Assembly: GCA_037577475.1 (NCBI GenBank)
Contig: CM075183.1
Location: 10,598,471 to 10,662,470 of the forward strand
Length of the DNA stretch: 64,000 nucleotides
Direction of reading: 5' to 3'
From: Chaunax sp. Z400
Lineage: Eukaryota; Chordata; Actinopteri; Lophiiformes; Chaunacidae
Shown here piece after piece: positions 37,980 through 51,059 of the stretch. A program made the position numbers and the translations under genes. Under the pieces are notes generated by a model. The model was not told where the DNA came from. It was given only the letters and a program-made list of their open reading frames with translations, and searched no databases. Each line of letters opens with the position of its first letter. Position 1 is the first letter of the stretch.

Positions 37980-38296
37980 TATGTTTTTGGGCTTTTTAGG
38001 CCTTAATTATTTTTGATAGGACAGCTGAAGAGGAGACAGGAAACGTGGAAGAGAGCAAAAAGGAAGACATGCTGCAAAGGGCCAACTTTTTTTCAACTTA
38101 TAATTTTTTGGGTATTTTCTGCAGCTTTCAGTTTTGATAGGACAGCTTGAAGAGATGACAGGAAATATGGAGAAAGTGAGGGAGGAAGACATTCGGCAAA
38201 GGGCCACAGACGGAATCGAGCCAGTAGCAACACCACTGCAGGACTCGGCCTCAGGACACAAGACGCAAGCTGCACCGACTGAGCTATACACGCCCT
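37980..38296 (-). mobile_element. tRNA-derived SINE with internal tandem duplication
   Basis: On the minus strand an A box (TAGCTCAGTCGG, 38275-38286) and a B-box-like sequence (GGCTCGATTCC, 38212-38222) head the element. The body, ttgataggacagct through gcaaagggcca, is present twice, about 120 bp apart (38013- and 38133-). No coding function. Confidence 0.65.
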
Positions 38297-38814
38297 AGAA
38301 CGACAGTATCTTTTACAGAAGCTATGTCAAGCAGCACAGAGTAGATTGAGCCTAGGAGGGATGTCAGCCACAGGAATGTCATAGAGAATCTGGGACCGTG
38401 GAACAATTCACCAATGCTACTGTAGAAGCGCAAAAATCAAAGAAAAATGACCAAATTCAAAATCAAAAGAAAAACAACAAAACTGGCCAGAAAAAATGCT
38501 CTGCTTAGGAAACACTCCCGGTGGGATATTTAGCCACATGCAGGATGGATCAAAACCCCGTCCAGAAATGCAGCATGGACGTCAGCAATATGCAGTCAAG
38601 TTGGGAGGTGCTTTGTGCTTGACTTTTATACAGACATAAAAAGACATAGGTGCCTCTGCTTTGACTTTGTTGATCCAGCTCTTAAGAGCATCCCTCCTTC
38701 TTGAGATAAAAGATTTAAACAACCGTTTGTTTTAACCAACCAAGAGTTCCAAACACAAAGATAATCTGTTGAATTAATAAAACGGTTAACGGTTAAAAGA
38801 CTTGTAGGATGACA

Positions 38815-39190
38815 TGTCATTCCTCCTGCAGAGCTGTGACAAGTTGTTCATGTGTTACTGGAGCAGGATCTCTCCGTCTCACCCGGTGATCCAGAACATC
38901 CCACAGATGCTCTATTGGGTTGAGAACTGGTGAAGAAACTGGCCAAGTTAGGACAGCGACATGGTTCTGGTCCAGGTAGGCTACTCCTGACGGACATGAG
39001 ACACGTGGTCTGGCATTGTCATGCATTAAGGTGATGCCTGATTGTTGTATCCTGGGAATGACATGTGGACCTAGGATCGTATCTCAGTAACCAGTGTACC
39101 GTGGATATGGACAAGGTCTGACCGCCATCCATTAGCAATGGCTCCCCACATCATGACATCACCACCAAAACGGTCTACTTCCTGGATGCA
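38815..39190 (-). mobile_element. Tc1/mariner transposase C-terminal fragment
   Basis: The minus-strand frame contains MHDNARPRVS (second catalytic Asp block), YLDQNHVAVLTWPVSSPVLNPIEHLWDVLD in two adjoining blocks (third catalytic residue, E) and RRRDPAPVTHEQL. Upstream, frameshifted WGAIANGW and FGG-type segments are recognisable. It is a 5'-truncated copy from a different Tc1 lineage than the one at 51-52 kb. Confidence 0.75.
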
Positions 39191-41556
39191 TGTGGCAGGG
39201 CAGGTTGATGGTTATGCATGATTTAACATGTTTTGGTTTTGAGTACTTAATTTTCATTTCTATGTATCATATGTTTGTTTGTTTCAATAGATCAGGGCAA
39301 TTGAAAGGAAAATATTGGGTTCTTAAAATGATGCATTTTTAAAGTTGCTCAGTATAGTTTGTCTTAATCCTGTCCAGTGGAACACTAAGTGGAAACGGTA
39401 ACTACAGTCATTTTGAATGACTGCAAAAAAATCATAGTCTCTTATTAACTTGTGTATTGGAGACAAATGCTGAAAAACAGACCAACATACTGATTTCATA
39501 CTTCACCTCCATGCCGACAGAAATAAAAGTAGATATAAACTGTGGAGAGGCTTCAGGTTTCATTTTGGATGACAAATCCACACCGTGCCCTGATGCCCCA
39601 ACTAAGCCTCTTACTGAGCGAGAAAAAAAAAAAGCTCTTGCTGTGGCAAACAAGACTCAAATCCGCTCCAGTGAATGATGAAATCCCTGATTTCATCCAC
39701 TGAGCACGAGAGAAAACATTCAGAAGGGAGGGAAGCAGGCATGGAATTTTGGCCTGAAGTGTCCCTGGAGGGATGGGCACCTCTCACATGGTTCTGGCAG
39801 CTTTTCACCTCTGCTGTGGGTGCGCACTATGTGAGCATTGTCCAAGGATTAGTAAAGCTTTAATTCTCACACAGAGTACACCCCTACCCCTCTGAGACAC
39901 AAGGCCACTCAATTAATGGTGACTACATCACTTACGATTACATAAAAAAGCTCTTGTAGGTTGTTTTAGATACCAGTGACACGATGCAATATGATCCATG
40001 AAGGACAGTTAAAGACATAGATCATTACCTTGTTGGTAAGTCTAGTGATTTGCTATCAGCCAATTCTATGAAAAGACTGAAACTTTGAATTGAATCCTCC
40101 ATCAAGCATTGTCTGCATATCTAAAGCCAGCTATAGCTTATTGGTCTGTGCCATTTCAGGCATTTCTGCTTTCAGTCAATAGAGAAGAAATAGAGAGGGA
40201 TCTGACATTGCAACAAAGGTACCAAGCTAGAATCTAAACTGGGCCTTTGCAACTATGCAGCAAGTGCTGAAACCTTTCATTAGCAGAGAGTGCCGTGACA
40301 ATCTGCTCTGGAGGATGTCTGCTTGTGGACAGCTGATGAACTGTTTGCCTATCTGCATTGTTGATGTCAACTCTCCAGTCCGGTCATTTTGTCCCGCCAC
40401 TGCCAGGACAAGCTGATGACAACTACATGCAAAACGGCAGCAGAATTCCGATCCGACCGTACTTTTTCATGTCACATGGTCATGAATCAGATACGTAGCC
40501 GATCAAGGACCACATACGAAAGGGACTCCAATCTGATTTGGAAAAAAATTTGATTTTTGAGTTCATACAGCCCTGGAGAAAAAAAAGTCAGATTTGGGTT
40601 GCATTAAGGCAAAGAAGGTCACTTCAGCCTGGTAATGTGAACGTAAGCCAGAGTGACCTATGTGTAACAACGTGATTAAACCTGTAGTCAGTGCATGCAT
40701 GTGTTCCGCTGTCTTGATTTCTATTCATCTCGGTGGGACTGACATGGACTGACTTTATTAGAAGGGCTACCTATCTTTTTATTTCGTCTAAACACTTGTG
40801 GACAAGATAAGCGTTACATGAATGAATTATGCAGATTTATTCACTGATGATGCCTGATGATATTTTATTAAGCTCTGTCTTATGTCATGTTCATGTTTTT
40901 ATACAGTATTATCTTTTTGTGTTGTGTGTGCTTCCTGTGCAAAGCTAATTCCCCCTTGGGAAGGAAGGAAGCATTCTTTCATTCATTAATTCAGATCAGT
41001 GGGTGTGTTTTGGAGGTGTATCTTGACAGTTCTGGGACCACATCACCCGCAAGTCATGGAAACATTCACACTCTACTTTTACCCCCTTACCTCTGATTAA
41101 CATAATGCATGAAATAAATACAGTTAAGAGGCCATTTTCCCCCCATTTACAGGAAGAACAGAGACAGAAAAAGGTACATGACGGAAAAAGTCACATTTCC
41201 ATAGAGGGACGGACCTTGTTCTCTCACACAACGAGCAGATTGGTTTTGTGAGGCGAAGGAGAGGATGGAAGATGCCGTCTCTACACTGGAGCAGCCAGCC
41301 TCTGAGTAACAAAGAAGCCCTAATTAAAGTAGGCAGCCTATCTCTCAAGTGGCTGCCCTATTTGGCTAAATGAGGATTTTAAAATGAAGCCCAGAGAGAA
41401 GACTCCAGTTTATTCCAGTTTCAATGAGTTAGATAGGAGGCAAAACCTCAATCGATGACACCAATGAAAGGCAAGGGGCCTCAGGCTTACCTGCAATAAA
41501 TATAATAAGTATTACTACTCTCAACTTTGACCGAGATCTTATGATAAGCCTAAAAT

Positions 41557-41645
41557 GTCGATTCAGGAGCACCTGGACTTGTTTTAAAAGGTTTGAAGAC
41601 GTTTCACCTCTCATCCAAGAGGCTTCCTCAGTTCTCAGATAAACT
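41557..41645. repeat. interspersed repeat fragment
   Basis: The segment aaaaggtttgaagacgtttc acctctcatccaagaggctt resembles a dispersed fish repeat that I recognise but cannot name with certainty. No boundary or terminal repeat was determined. Confidence 0.35.
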
Positions 41646-44449
41646 CTTGGAACACTGGACTCTTCCAAACCTGAACAGAATAATACACTATTTTCTGGCA
41701 TACAGCTGAGATGCTGACTGTCACCACGTCGACTTCACACTCAGTTGAAAACTGTCCCTGAAGAAGCCAGAAGCTCCACATCACACCCACCAAAAACGCA
41801 CTGGAGTATTTTTGGTATTTTTGTGGTGGTATTGAGGCTGAAGGCGAAACTCTCGATTTGCCAATTGCCTATCATCCAAAACCAACCTATGGTCATGAGC
41901 AAAACAATGACATAAAAAAAATTCAAGTGGCTAAACTTGAGCTGAACCTTTTTCCTTTGCAGTGAGTAAAGCACATACGCTGAAGAAAACAATGAGACAG
42001 GAGCTAATTTGCAGCTCATGTGCATCATCATAATCATACAGTTTGGCGGTGACAGTTTATCTCTACTGATAAACTGATTTGTTTGAAAAATGCCTGGAAC
42101 ATCTTATGGATTTGTCAAAATAGTTGCTGATTAATTTTCTTTTGATTAACCCACAGTGTGCGTTGGAGCGGTAGGACAGGGGGTTAGGGAGCAACCATTA
42201 CTCCAAAGAGACTCTCTGTCTCTCTCCACCATGTTTGAAGAGTATTTCCCCTGGTGGTGTCAGTCTCCAAGCAGCAGTGTTGTTGGAGGCACCAAGAAAC
42301 ATAATAGAGCAATTTGGCGTACCTCTGAATGTGCTTTTGTTTGGCCTGTGTGACAGATCTGTTTCAAAATGACACCAAACATGACAAACATCTACCTGCT
42401 CTCACGCTGGTTTTAGCTGGAATGAAGTGGACAGAAAAGTGGCCACCTTTTATTTCATTTCTCTCCAGGTTGAGTCATGATACAAAAGGCCTGACTTCAG
42501 AGAGACTGAGGCACTAATCTGCAGGAATGTAAATCAACCCCAGTGTTATCATTCCACAAGAGATAATGCAGCTTATCAGTATTGATGACGTGCCTGCTGT
42601 GAGCTTTGATTGAGCGGCTGATAGCCGACCTGCCAGCTTTGCATCCAACAATGTATTTAATTATCAAAAAGTCAATACCTGCCATCTGCTGCCCGACAAC
42701 TGAGCATTAAAAAAATATCATACTCCAAAATATTTTAATAAAGAAAATATCTCAAGGTAAATTGTAACTGGTAAACTGTATGTTTGAAGGGTTTCATGGT
42801 TTATACAGCGTACAATAAGATGGACGTCATTTCAATCACTTTTATCTAATACATATTTCATGCCATTGATTTTCCCTGACTTGTTGTCCTCCATTCCTTC
42901 ATTGCCCCCCTCCTTCACTTGCGCATCCTCTCCTCAGCCTGAACACAATTAGCTAGAGCCGAGTTGGAAATAACAGTGATTACCATTTAAAACAAAAAGG
43001 CTGGGATGATGTGTCTTTCTCTTGCCAGTTGACTGATAGGGAAATTAGGCATGGCAGAGATGAAAATACCTTCTGCCAAAGACCGGGGAGTCCTCCACTC
43101 CCGCTGACAGTTGCTCTATAACACTGCAGCCTGATTTCTGCTTTTCATGCTCACTTGCGTCACTCAAATGAGATATTTTTAGTCCACCCCTAGCAGCTGT
43201 GCATCAGTTACACGAAGAGGGAGTTACAAATATACAAACACATGCACACCTCTGTCACTGCGTGCTCTAAAGCTTCACTGGTGCATTTCAAGTCCAAGTC
43301 TTTCTCACGGTTTCCTTTTCTACGTTCGATGGATTGCATACAGAATCCAGCTGAAAGCAGACAAAGAGCTCTAGAGTTTTCTGGGTTTTTTTCCTCGGGT
43401 GAATCATTCACAGGGGTTTAAACAGAGAGTTGATACTCGTGGGAAGAAAAAAAAAGAATTGCAACGACATGAAAAAAAAAACTCCATCTGTTCCTCCTTG
43501 GTGAAACCTGATCACAGCAGAATGAGGAAACGAGATTTTTAAGTCTAAATCTTCAGTATGGGTGGAATCACAGCCCCAAACATGAATGTTGACATAAGTC
43601 CACTTAGCTTAATACACACTTAAATCACCAACAACAAAAAATACAAGGGCTGGGTGTCACATATATTCTGCTATGACGTGGCATTGCCCACAAATGTATC
43701 ATCCCATCCCATTTGAAGCAGCTGTAATCAGTATATCATCATGTTCTTTTGACTTGTGATTATTTGGAGGGACACTTTCACCCTCTTTCACCCACGGAAT
43801 AACAACTACTTCTTATTCTTACATAATATCAAGAGAAGGTGAACCATTTCTTAATGGTAATGTTGTGTCCGACTTAATGGATTATACTACATTTAATTCA
43901 AATTGACGAGGCTCATGACAAGAAAGCCCAGAATAACATTTCTCAAAATGTAGAACTATTGATTTAACAGTATCCCATACTGTATATGCCCACTAGAGGT
44001 AGGTTTGACCAATTAATCTTCATCCATTGGATATTTTACAAATAAATCGATATAGGCAGACCACGGCTCCGATAGTGGCAAATGGCTGCACAGCCTCCAG
44101 TCAGCTTCACAACTGGAATTACTGACTTTGAGGTTAAAAAAAAAAAAGCTTAAAAAAAAAATCACTCCAACCTGGATTTTTTTTACGTTTACTATGACCA
44201 ATTCTATATTTATTTATTTCTTCAGTTGAATGTTCTTTGCAAACATTAACCCAGTGGTTTCCAAACATTTTCACGACAAGCAAATAAATTAATTGCAAAT
44301 TAATGACACAAATTAGACCACAGACCGCCATTTGATTATGTCATAACGTCACCGCCAACTTCAAAATTGAGGTTCAAATCATTCCAAAAAAAACCAAAAC
44401 TGGGTTATTACATTCACAGCAGAAAACAGTGTGGCGTGGTGGGATTTCC

Positions 44450-44477
44450 TGAATGAATGAATGAATGAATGAATGAT
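44450..44477. repeat. (GAAT)n microsatellite
   Basis: A short tandem tract of about six GAAT units. Confidence 0.9.
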
Positions 44478-47381
44478 GCTCACATGGTGTAAAAAATTGA
44501 CTGCAATCAGCTTAGTCTTTGTCTCGTGCCCAAAGTGTGTCCTCTGGCCCTAATTGCTTGTGTCAGACTATTTAAATGGTAACAGATAAACAAGCACGTT
44601 TTCTCAGGGGTTTCTGAGACATCGCTTATGGGCAGCATGAACAGGGCAGCATGAACAGCTCGCTGGTCGTAGGCCTTATGGGTCAGCCAGAACCTGAGGG
44701 ATCAACTATGGATACAATGACAACACACACTTAAATGCCATTTAGACCGTGCACATGGCACACAGTGCTGCTTAGTGTTGCGTCTTTTGCCTTCATAACA
44801 CCCCCACACAAACACGCATAACATATCTCCCATGACCCATCTCTTTCATGTCTGGTCTTAGCAGGGTACCGCTTAATTGTCGTGTTGAGCCTCTAGCATT
44901 AGCTGCTAAGCCAACCACTGGCAATGCACACACACCAACCAGCACTGTGTCCTCTGATGGAGCACTTTATTTAGACACTCTGTGTTATTGTGGTTGTATG
45001 TGTGTGTGTATGTTTGTGAACAGAGTAGTGTGGCAAGAGGGATTTAGGTGACCCAGTCTTTATGGAAGCCACAGAGTTGAGGGGACGAGGTCATCGCCCC
45101 TGTTACAGCTGAAATGTTAAGCTGCAGTTTGTGTGTGCATGTGATGTGTGTTTGTGAGTGTGAACATGACTTGGGAAGAACTGACGAGGCCCACTGCCAT
45201 TAAATGAAGTGAGACATTTCAAATTCAGGAAACAATATTATTGTTCACTGTTAACCAAAATGTGTCTAAGCCAAGTGATTCATAGACCACTAACAGCATT
45301 GTGCACTTGCACAATTAACAGCGCTCAGACTGTAATATTCTTCAACGCCTATATTACCCACAGACTATATTTAGCTCTCCATCTCTTTTGTTTCCATGGG
45401 AATAAAGAGTTCACCAAGAGCGGCTGGGGCCTCCGGTATTTTCCAGAAGCAAAATGACAGAATGGCTACCCTCATGAATTGTAGCTTGCTTTTCCACAGC
45501 CTGGTGGGTTTGTCAAGTGATCATTTCCACTCGGCCGATCCCAAGCATCACTAGGTCTGTGTGCAACCACTGCCCCAGTTATCCCTTCACACGAGAGCCT
45601 GCGCTGTCAGAGAAGACATGCTTTCAGCTCAGTACATCTGGATAATGTTTTAGTTTCATGATCTGTGCTTGTTCCAGTATTAGGACTTTTATTCTGAAGG
45701 GCGAGGTTTAAAATAAGCAATACAAAAACACATTTTTACACATTTAGTTCCCCCCCACCCCCATTCATTTGGAGCGGCGGCCTGCCCCCCCTCCAACTTT
45801 ACCGCAGTCCATTTTTCACATTGTTGTGACATTAGCCATGCATGCTAGCTTGTATCTTAACACATGGGCACGATGCTGCGTTGATGCGTGACATAGGCAT
45901 GTAGATAGGTCCTGGCAGATAGCTACATACTTCCTTGCAGGAAACAAAAAGCAGAAACGAAAGTCAATTTTTCTGCATGGGTTCCCAGCGCATAGCAATT
46001 GTGATTTTGGTTCTAATTTGGAACCGAGTTTTGGTTCCCAAAAGTATTAATGACATACAAGCAACAATGATTATTTAATACAGCTGTCTCGATAGAACCT
46101 GACATGTTTTACACTTCAGTCGAAGTGGATGCACCCTAAGGAGTCTCACCAGTTCTACTCTCATTCAGAGCAGTGTCCTATCTACATATCAACGCCCCAC
46201 TTCCTGATTCCCCAGAGTGGAGGGGTGACATTGCACTACTTTTCCTCTAGAATATTCTGACAGTTCACATTCTCATTGAACGCAACAAATCACTGCTTTC
46301 AAAACACAACATTGAAAACAGACTATGACGTAGAGCAAACATTTATTGCCACTGTCAAGTAAACAATCTGGCACAATAAATGCCCACAAACAGTCGATTA
46401 GTGCCGAGCAATTCTCGATGAGTATTTTTTGCTTGAAATGCCCGTCTCTAATGAGGACGTGATTGTGACTGTGTCTACCTTCTAAAAGATGATGATGTGG
46501 TATTTAAGCGGTCAGCTGTAGTACAATTACGTCAGAACGCTGCAGCAGAATGTATTTCCTTTGGTGTGAAGCCAAGCTTTACAGCCACATAAAGCCTCTC
46601 CGATGGGATGGAGCTTCCTGTTTAGGATTTCTCATTACACTGCAGCAGCAGCACTGGCAGCAGCTCAGGGGTTTCCCCCTCCTTGAATGTGACCTTCAGT
46701 TCAGCCTGCCTGCTTCAGTGTCTTTCATTCTGTCTAACAGCACACTACAGTATGTGGACTTCTGCCTGCATTAAGGAGAATGTGCCTTCACCGCTGCTTC
46801 TAATCTGAAGACTGCTGGTGTCAAATGAAACCCCTGTAAAGTGGATTGTGGCCTCATCATTTGGGGCTGCAAACTTTTAGCAGTCAATTCATCAGAAGTA
46901 AAGTTTGGGCTGAAATAGGCTGAAATATAGAATTTGGGTCTTAATTGGGGTTTAATTTAATTAAAAGGGAATGTTGGGCCTTGGAGGAGGTATGTGCTCT
47001 AGTGACTGCATTTGTAGTTTTCTTGATCAATCGCAGTTTCGTCTAAATTTTAAAAAAAATGCCAATCAAAGTTTTACCAAAGCCTGACACGACATGTTCA
47101 GGTTTGTCGATCTTAAGCCCAAAATACAAGGATATTCAGTTTACAATGGTCTCAAGTAACCTTGGATGCATTTGAGGACAGGAAACAAGCAACAGACAAC
47201 TAGAGTACAATGGCCAAAAACTCTGAAAACAAGACGTTTTTTTCAAAAAAACAAGATGTATCTCTGCAGACTGGGAAAAAGTCCCACTAATAAAAGACTC
47301 AAAAATAAAGTACACATTTTTTCAGGAAGGATCCTGACAAGTTGACTTTGCCCTTGTACAAACAACAGAGTGAAAATGTTG

Positions 47382-47524
<143 letters not shown>

Positions 47525-49429
47525 AGCCCTGCCTCCTCCATTTCACTCTGATTTTCTCCTTCAGGTGAGAGAGGCTCTGCTTCAGCGAAAGTCTTTTGCC
47601 AAGGAAATCTGAGAATGGAATCAATCATGGACTCCCTTTCTGTAAACATATGCCCTCCTTTTTTTTGCTCATGTTCTCCCCTCACCTCTGGAGCTACAGA
47701 CCCAATAATTAGACTGATGAAACACAAGCTTTCTCATTCAACCTTACAGTTCCACACTGTATGCTGGCCGGTGAAGTATAACCCCTGCAGTCCAAGCGGA
47801 CCCGGCCCCTGCCCGTCAACAAGTAGACCTATTATAATTAGGTTTGTAATTTATGCTAGTTTTTCGTCATTTTGATGAGTTATGTGAGAATTAATAACAA
47901 CTGAATGCAGTCAGTATTTCACACAGTAGTAGACATTGCTATTGCACAGGTGACACACACGAGAACCTTTGTTAAAAGTCAACTATTTCTAACTCTGTGA
48001 CTGTCACAAGCGCTGAATAATCCTCCTCAAAACTGAAACTAATTCAAACAAATCTGGAGCGGGAGTGTCTGTCAGGCCTGGCCAACCCGAGTCCTGAAAA
48101 TAAATGCACTTGCAGTTTGGACTTAAAGGAGGAGGGATGGGATTTTGTTCGTTTTGCAAAGCCAGTGAGAAAACAGTTACTTTAGCCATAATGCCAAGAT
48201 GAACATGCATGCATGCACATTGTCGCATACTTTGTTGCTCTGTTTGAGAACGTGATTTGAAATGGAAAATGATTTGGTCTTTAAGGAAAAGCAGACATCC
48301 TGAACTCTGGCAATGTGTAATGAGGTCAAATCAAATACAGAGCACCAGGGGGCAGCTACCACAATCATGGCAGGATCAGCACCTAGACAGCAGTTGTGAC
48401 ATTTTATAGTCTGTTGAGTTAAAAAGCTCCAACAGTTTAGAATCAGCTCAACTCTATGGTGTTCTAAAGTGCTCTGTTAAGTGTCATTGTGTTTTTGAAA
48501 TGATAAGTATCCTTAATATGAAAGATGTTAAAACTGACCTGCTCTGTACTGCAGAAAAAGGGCCCAGCATTAGCTGCATGGGGGCCACTAGTGCTTGCAT
48601 TATGGTTCAGAGTATATGGGAGGCCAGGCTATAAATGAATGACATATTGTATCACTGGAGCATCAAATAAAGCAACATCTTGTACTTTTTGGTTTGTCTC
48701 GTGTACATTTTGCTTCCCTCAAGAGATGCTAATTCTGTCACTGCTCACCATCGCTATGTCCTTTTTAAAGGCCGTCTCTGTGTGGGAAATCATCAGCCCA
48801 TTGGGGTTTTGTGCAGGAATTAATCCATGGAACAACATCCTGACCACAGCAGCAGCCTCGACCAATGCTGACCAGATAACGACAAAGTGAATAAAAATAA
48901 TTGAGGGAGGAGGAAAAGACTCACTGCTTCTGCCTCGAAACCCCCCCCCCAAAAAAAAAAGCTCCGTTAGAGAAGCACAAAAAGGTCACAGGGTGGAGAG
49001 AGCAAGAGAAGAGAGTTTTCCTGCCAATGTGCTGCCTTCACTGGCTTGTGTTTAATGTGAAAGACTGCGCTGTGAGTCTAGTACAGCTCATCAGAAATCA
49101 GAGGCTGCGGGTGAGTCACAAAAGGAACTCCTTCATGTTGGTGGCACTTCAATGAAGGAGACTTAACAGCAATGGAAAGTGAATTTAAAGCTGGGGGAGC
49201 AGGATGTGGTTAGCATGGCCACGACAATTTGAAACCTGCCCAACTCCTGCTAGTACAGATATGACTGGGAGAAGAGCAAAACAAAAGAGGAAGCTGGCTC
49301 GAGGGGTGACACGGCTAAAGAAGCAACGGTTTGAAGCCAAGATACTGTCTTGGATACAGCTGCTGCTAACAGCTACGGCATGTGTAACTTTTTCTGAGGG
49401 AGAAGCCACCTTAGAGATCATGTACTCAC

Positions 49430-49524
49430 CCCTGGCAGACAACTTCTTGGTATTGATTATTTTGGCGGCGTATTCCTGGCCCGTGGAAATCTTCATGCAC
49501 CGTCTCACCACAGAGAAAGCCCCC
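49430..49524 (-). CDS. camk2d: camk2d exon 2 (ATP-binding lysine)
   Basis: This 95-bp exon runs from a tag acceptor to a gtgagt donor. It completes Lys21 and encodes GAFSVVRRCMKISTGQEYAA followed by KIINTKKLSAR. It holds the rest of the glycine-rich loop (G-x-G-A-F-S-V-V across exons 1 and 2) and the ATP-anchoring lysine of the AAK motif at residue 42. The CMKISTGQ stretch differs by one residue from the human delta segment CMKIPTGQ as I remember it, and it is unlike gamma (CVKKTSTQ) or alpha (CVKVLAGQ). This is the strongest evidence for the delta assignment. The 95-bp length and phases match the usual vertebrate CaMKII exon 2. Confidence 0.93.
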
Positions 49525-49799
49525 CTACAAGAGTCATAGATCAGTCACTGTAAGGCAAACATTGTTTAAAACAATCATATTAGGATTGAACAGATGGTAA
49601 ACACTGAACTACTAGATTACAAGGGCCATAAATACACATTACACTCCTGTAATCATTGTTCTAATGAATGGACCAATCAAATTCATTGCTCGCCTTTACT
49701 TTTTTTGCCTCCTTATACAAATTTTATGTATTTGTTGCACTAGGACAATATAATATTACTTTAATCAATTACACCTTTCTAACTAAATATCTATTTGTT

Positions 49800-49935
49800 T
49801 TGATCATGTAAAGCACTTTGGGACAAGTGCACGACTGCACTGTGCATACAAACGTTTTCTTCTTCTCTTAATTCACTAGTTGTTCACTTGTAAATTTCCC
49901 CACTGTGGGACTAATAAAGGGATATCTTATCTTAG
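49800..49935 (+). mobile_element. retroposon 3' tail
   Basis: The sequence tttccccactgtgggactaa taaaggg, then atatcttatctta, is a retroposon end with a short A/T-rich tail. It is nearly the same as the end of the SINE at 1035-1281, which lies on the other strand. The upstream part (gtaaagcactttgggacaag) fits a LINE 3' UTR. Confidence 0.5.
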
Positions 49936-49984
49936 TTGAAGACATTAAAGTTTTTAAGCTGTAATGGTTTTCGGTCCCAGAGAA

Positions 49985-50920
49985 GTGCAGAGCAGTGGTT
50001 AGCACTGTTGCCTAACAACAATTAGGGTCTGGGTTTGATTGTTCTTTCTGTGTCTGCTCGTCCAAAAACCTGCAATAAAGGAGAAACGGTGACTCTAAAT
50101 TTCCCATAGGTTTGAGCGTGAATGGCTGTTTGTCTCCATGTGTATACCCTGTGATGAAATCTCTCCGAATATTCCAGAGATATGAATATGGATAATGTTG
50201 CAGTTTTAAGGCTGCATGGTTTGACAATATGACACCACATAGAAACTGTCAGATATTTCTTATAATGCTAATACTAGGCAGCATATAGGCAAAATATCCT
50301 GATTTTATTTAATGCCTAACTCAGACTGGGATCCGACCCTGCAATATTCTGGCCTTCTTCAAATTTGAGGCCTTTCAGTGCTTTTTGAAAATTAAATATT
50401 CCTGGGTTTTCTACAGGTTCTCCAATTTCTTCCCACTTTCAATTTCAGGGCTGAATGGCGTCCATAAATTGCCTCAAGGTGTGAATAAGAGTGTGAATGT
50501 TTGTCTGTATCCGGCCCTGTGATGATTATTCACGTATCCCTTGGATAGTCCGGCTTCCTGAGTTGGGAACCTGTCAACTCCTGCGTGTTAATGACCTTTA
50601 AAGTCCTAATCTGGAACAATATGGATGCTACGAAGATGTGCTGCTTTATTGTTCAGGGCATTTAAACAACCTGTTGATAGCTGTTTGAAGTTTGAAGCCG
50701 TGTAACAAACTTTCTGCAGAATTTCAGAGTTATTTGCCTGACTTGAGGTGGGGAATTTTACCAGTTGGAACTCATTATTTCGATTATTCCCACACCACAT
50801 GAATCCACTATAACTGGCGCTCTTTAAAGGGTGTACCACACCTCTTGCCCAATCTCAGCTGGGATCAGCTCAAGCCCCCTGCAGCACCGTAAAATGGGAA
50901 AGTGGTTAGAGAAGCATTTA
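49985..50920. repeat. decayed copies of an abundant fish dispersed repeat
   Basis: Three blocks are recognisable: agagcagtggttagcactgt tgcct (near 49990), gtgtgaatgtttgtctgtat ccggccctgtgatg (near 50490) and agctgggatcagctcaagcc ccctgca (near 50857). They occur in the order expected for a common fish repeat, with large gaps between them. The class was not assigned. Confidence 0.45.
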
Positions 50921-51059
50921 CTGTTTGCTACAGCAAAGATTTTTTTTCAAAAAACAATTTAAAATCATTCCCTGAATATTCTCACTGGTTAACATTTAAA
51001 AAGTGAAAGCTGTCCAGCCCCCAAAACATACAACAAAGTTAACAGTAGAGTGAGGAAAA

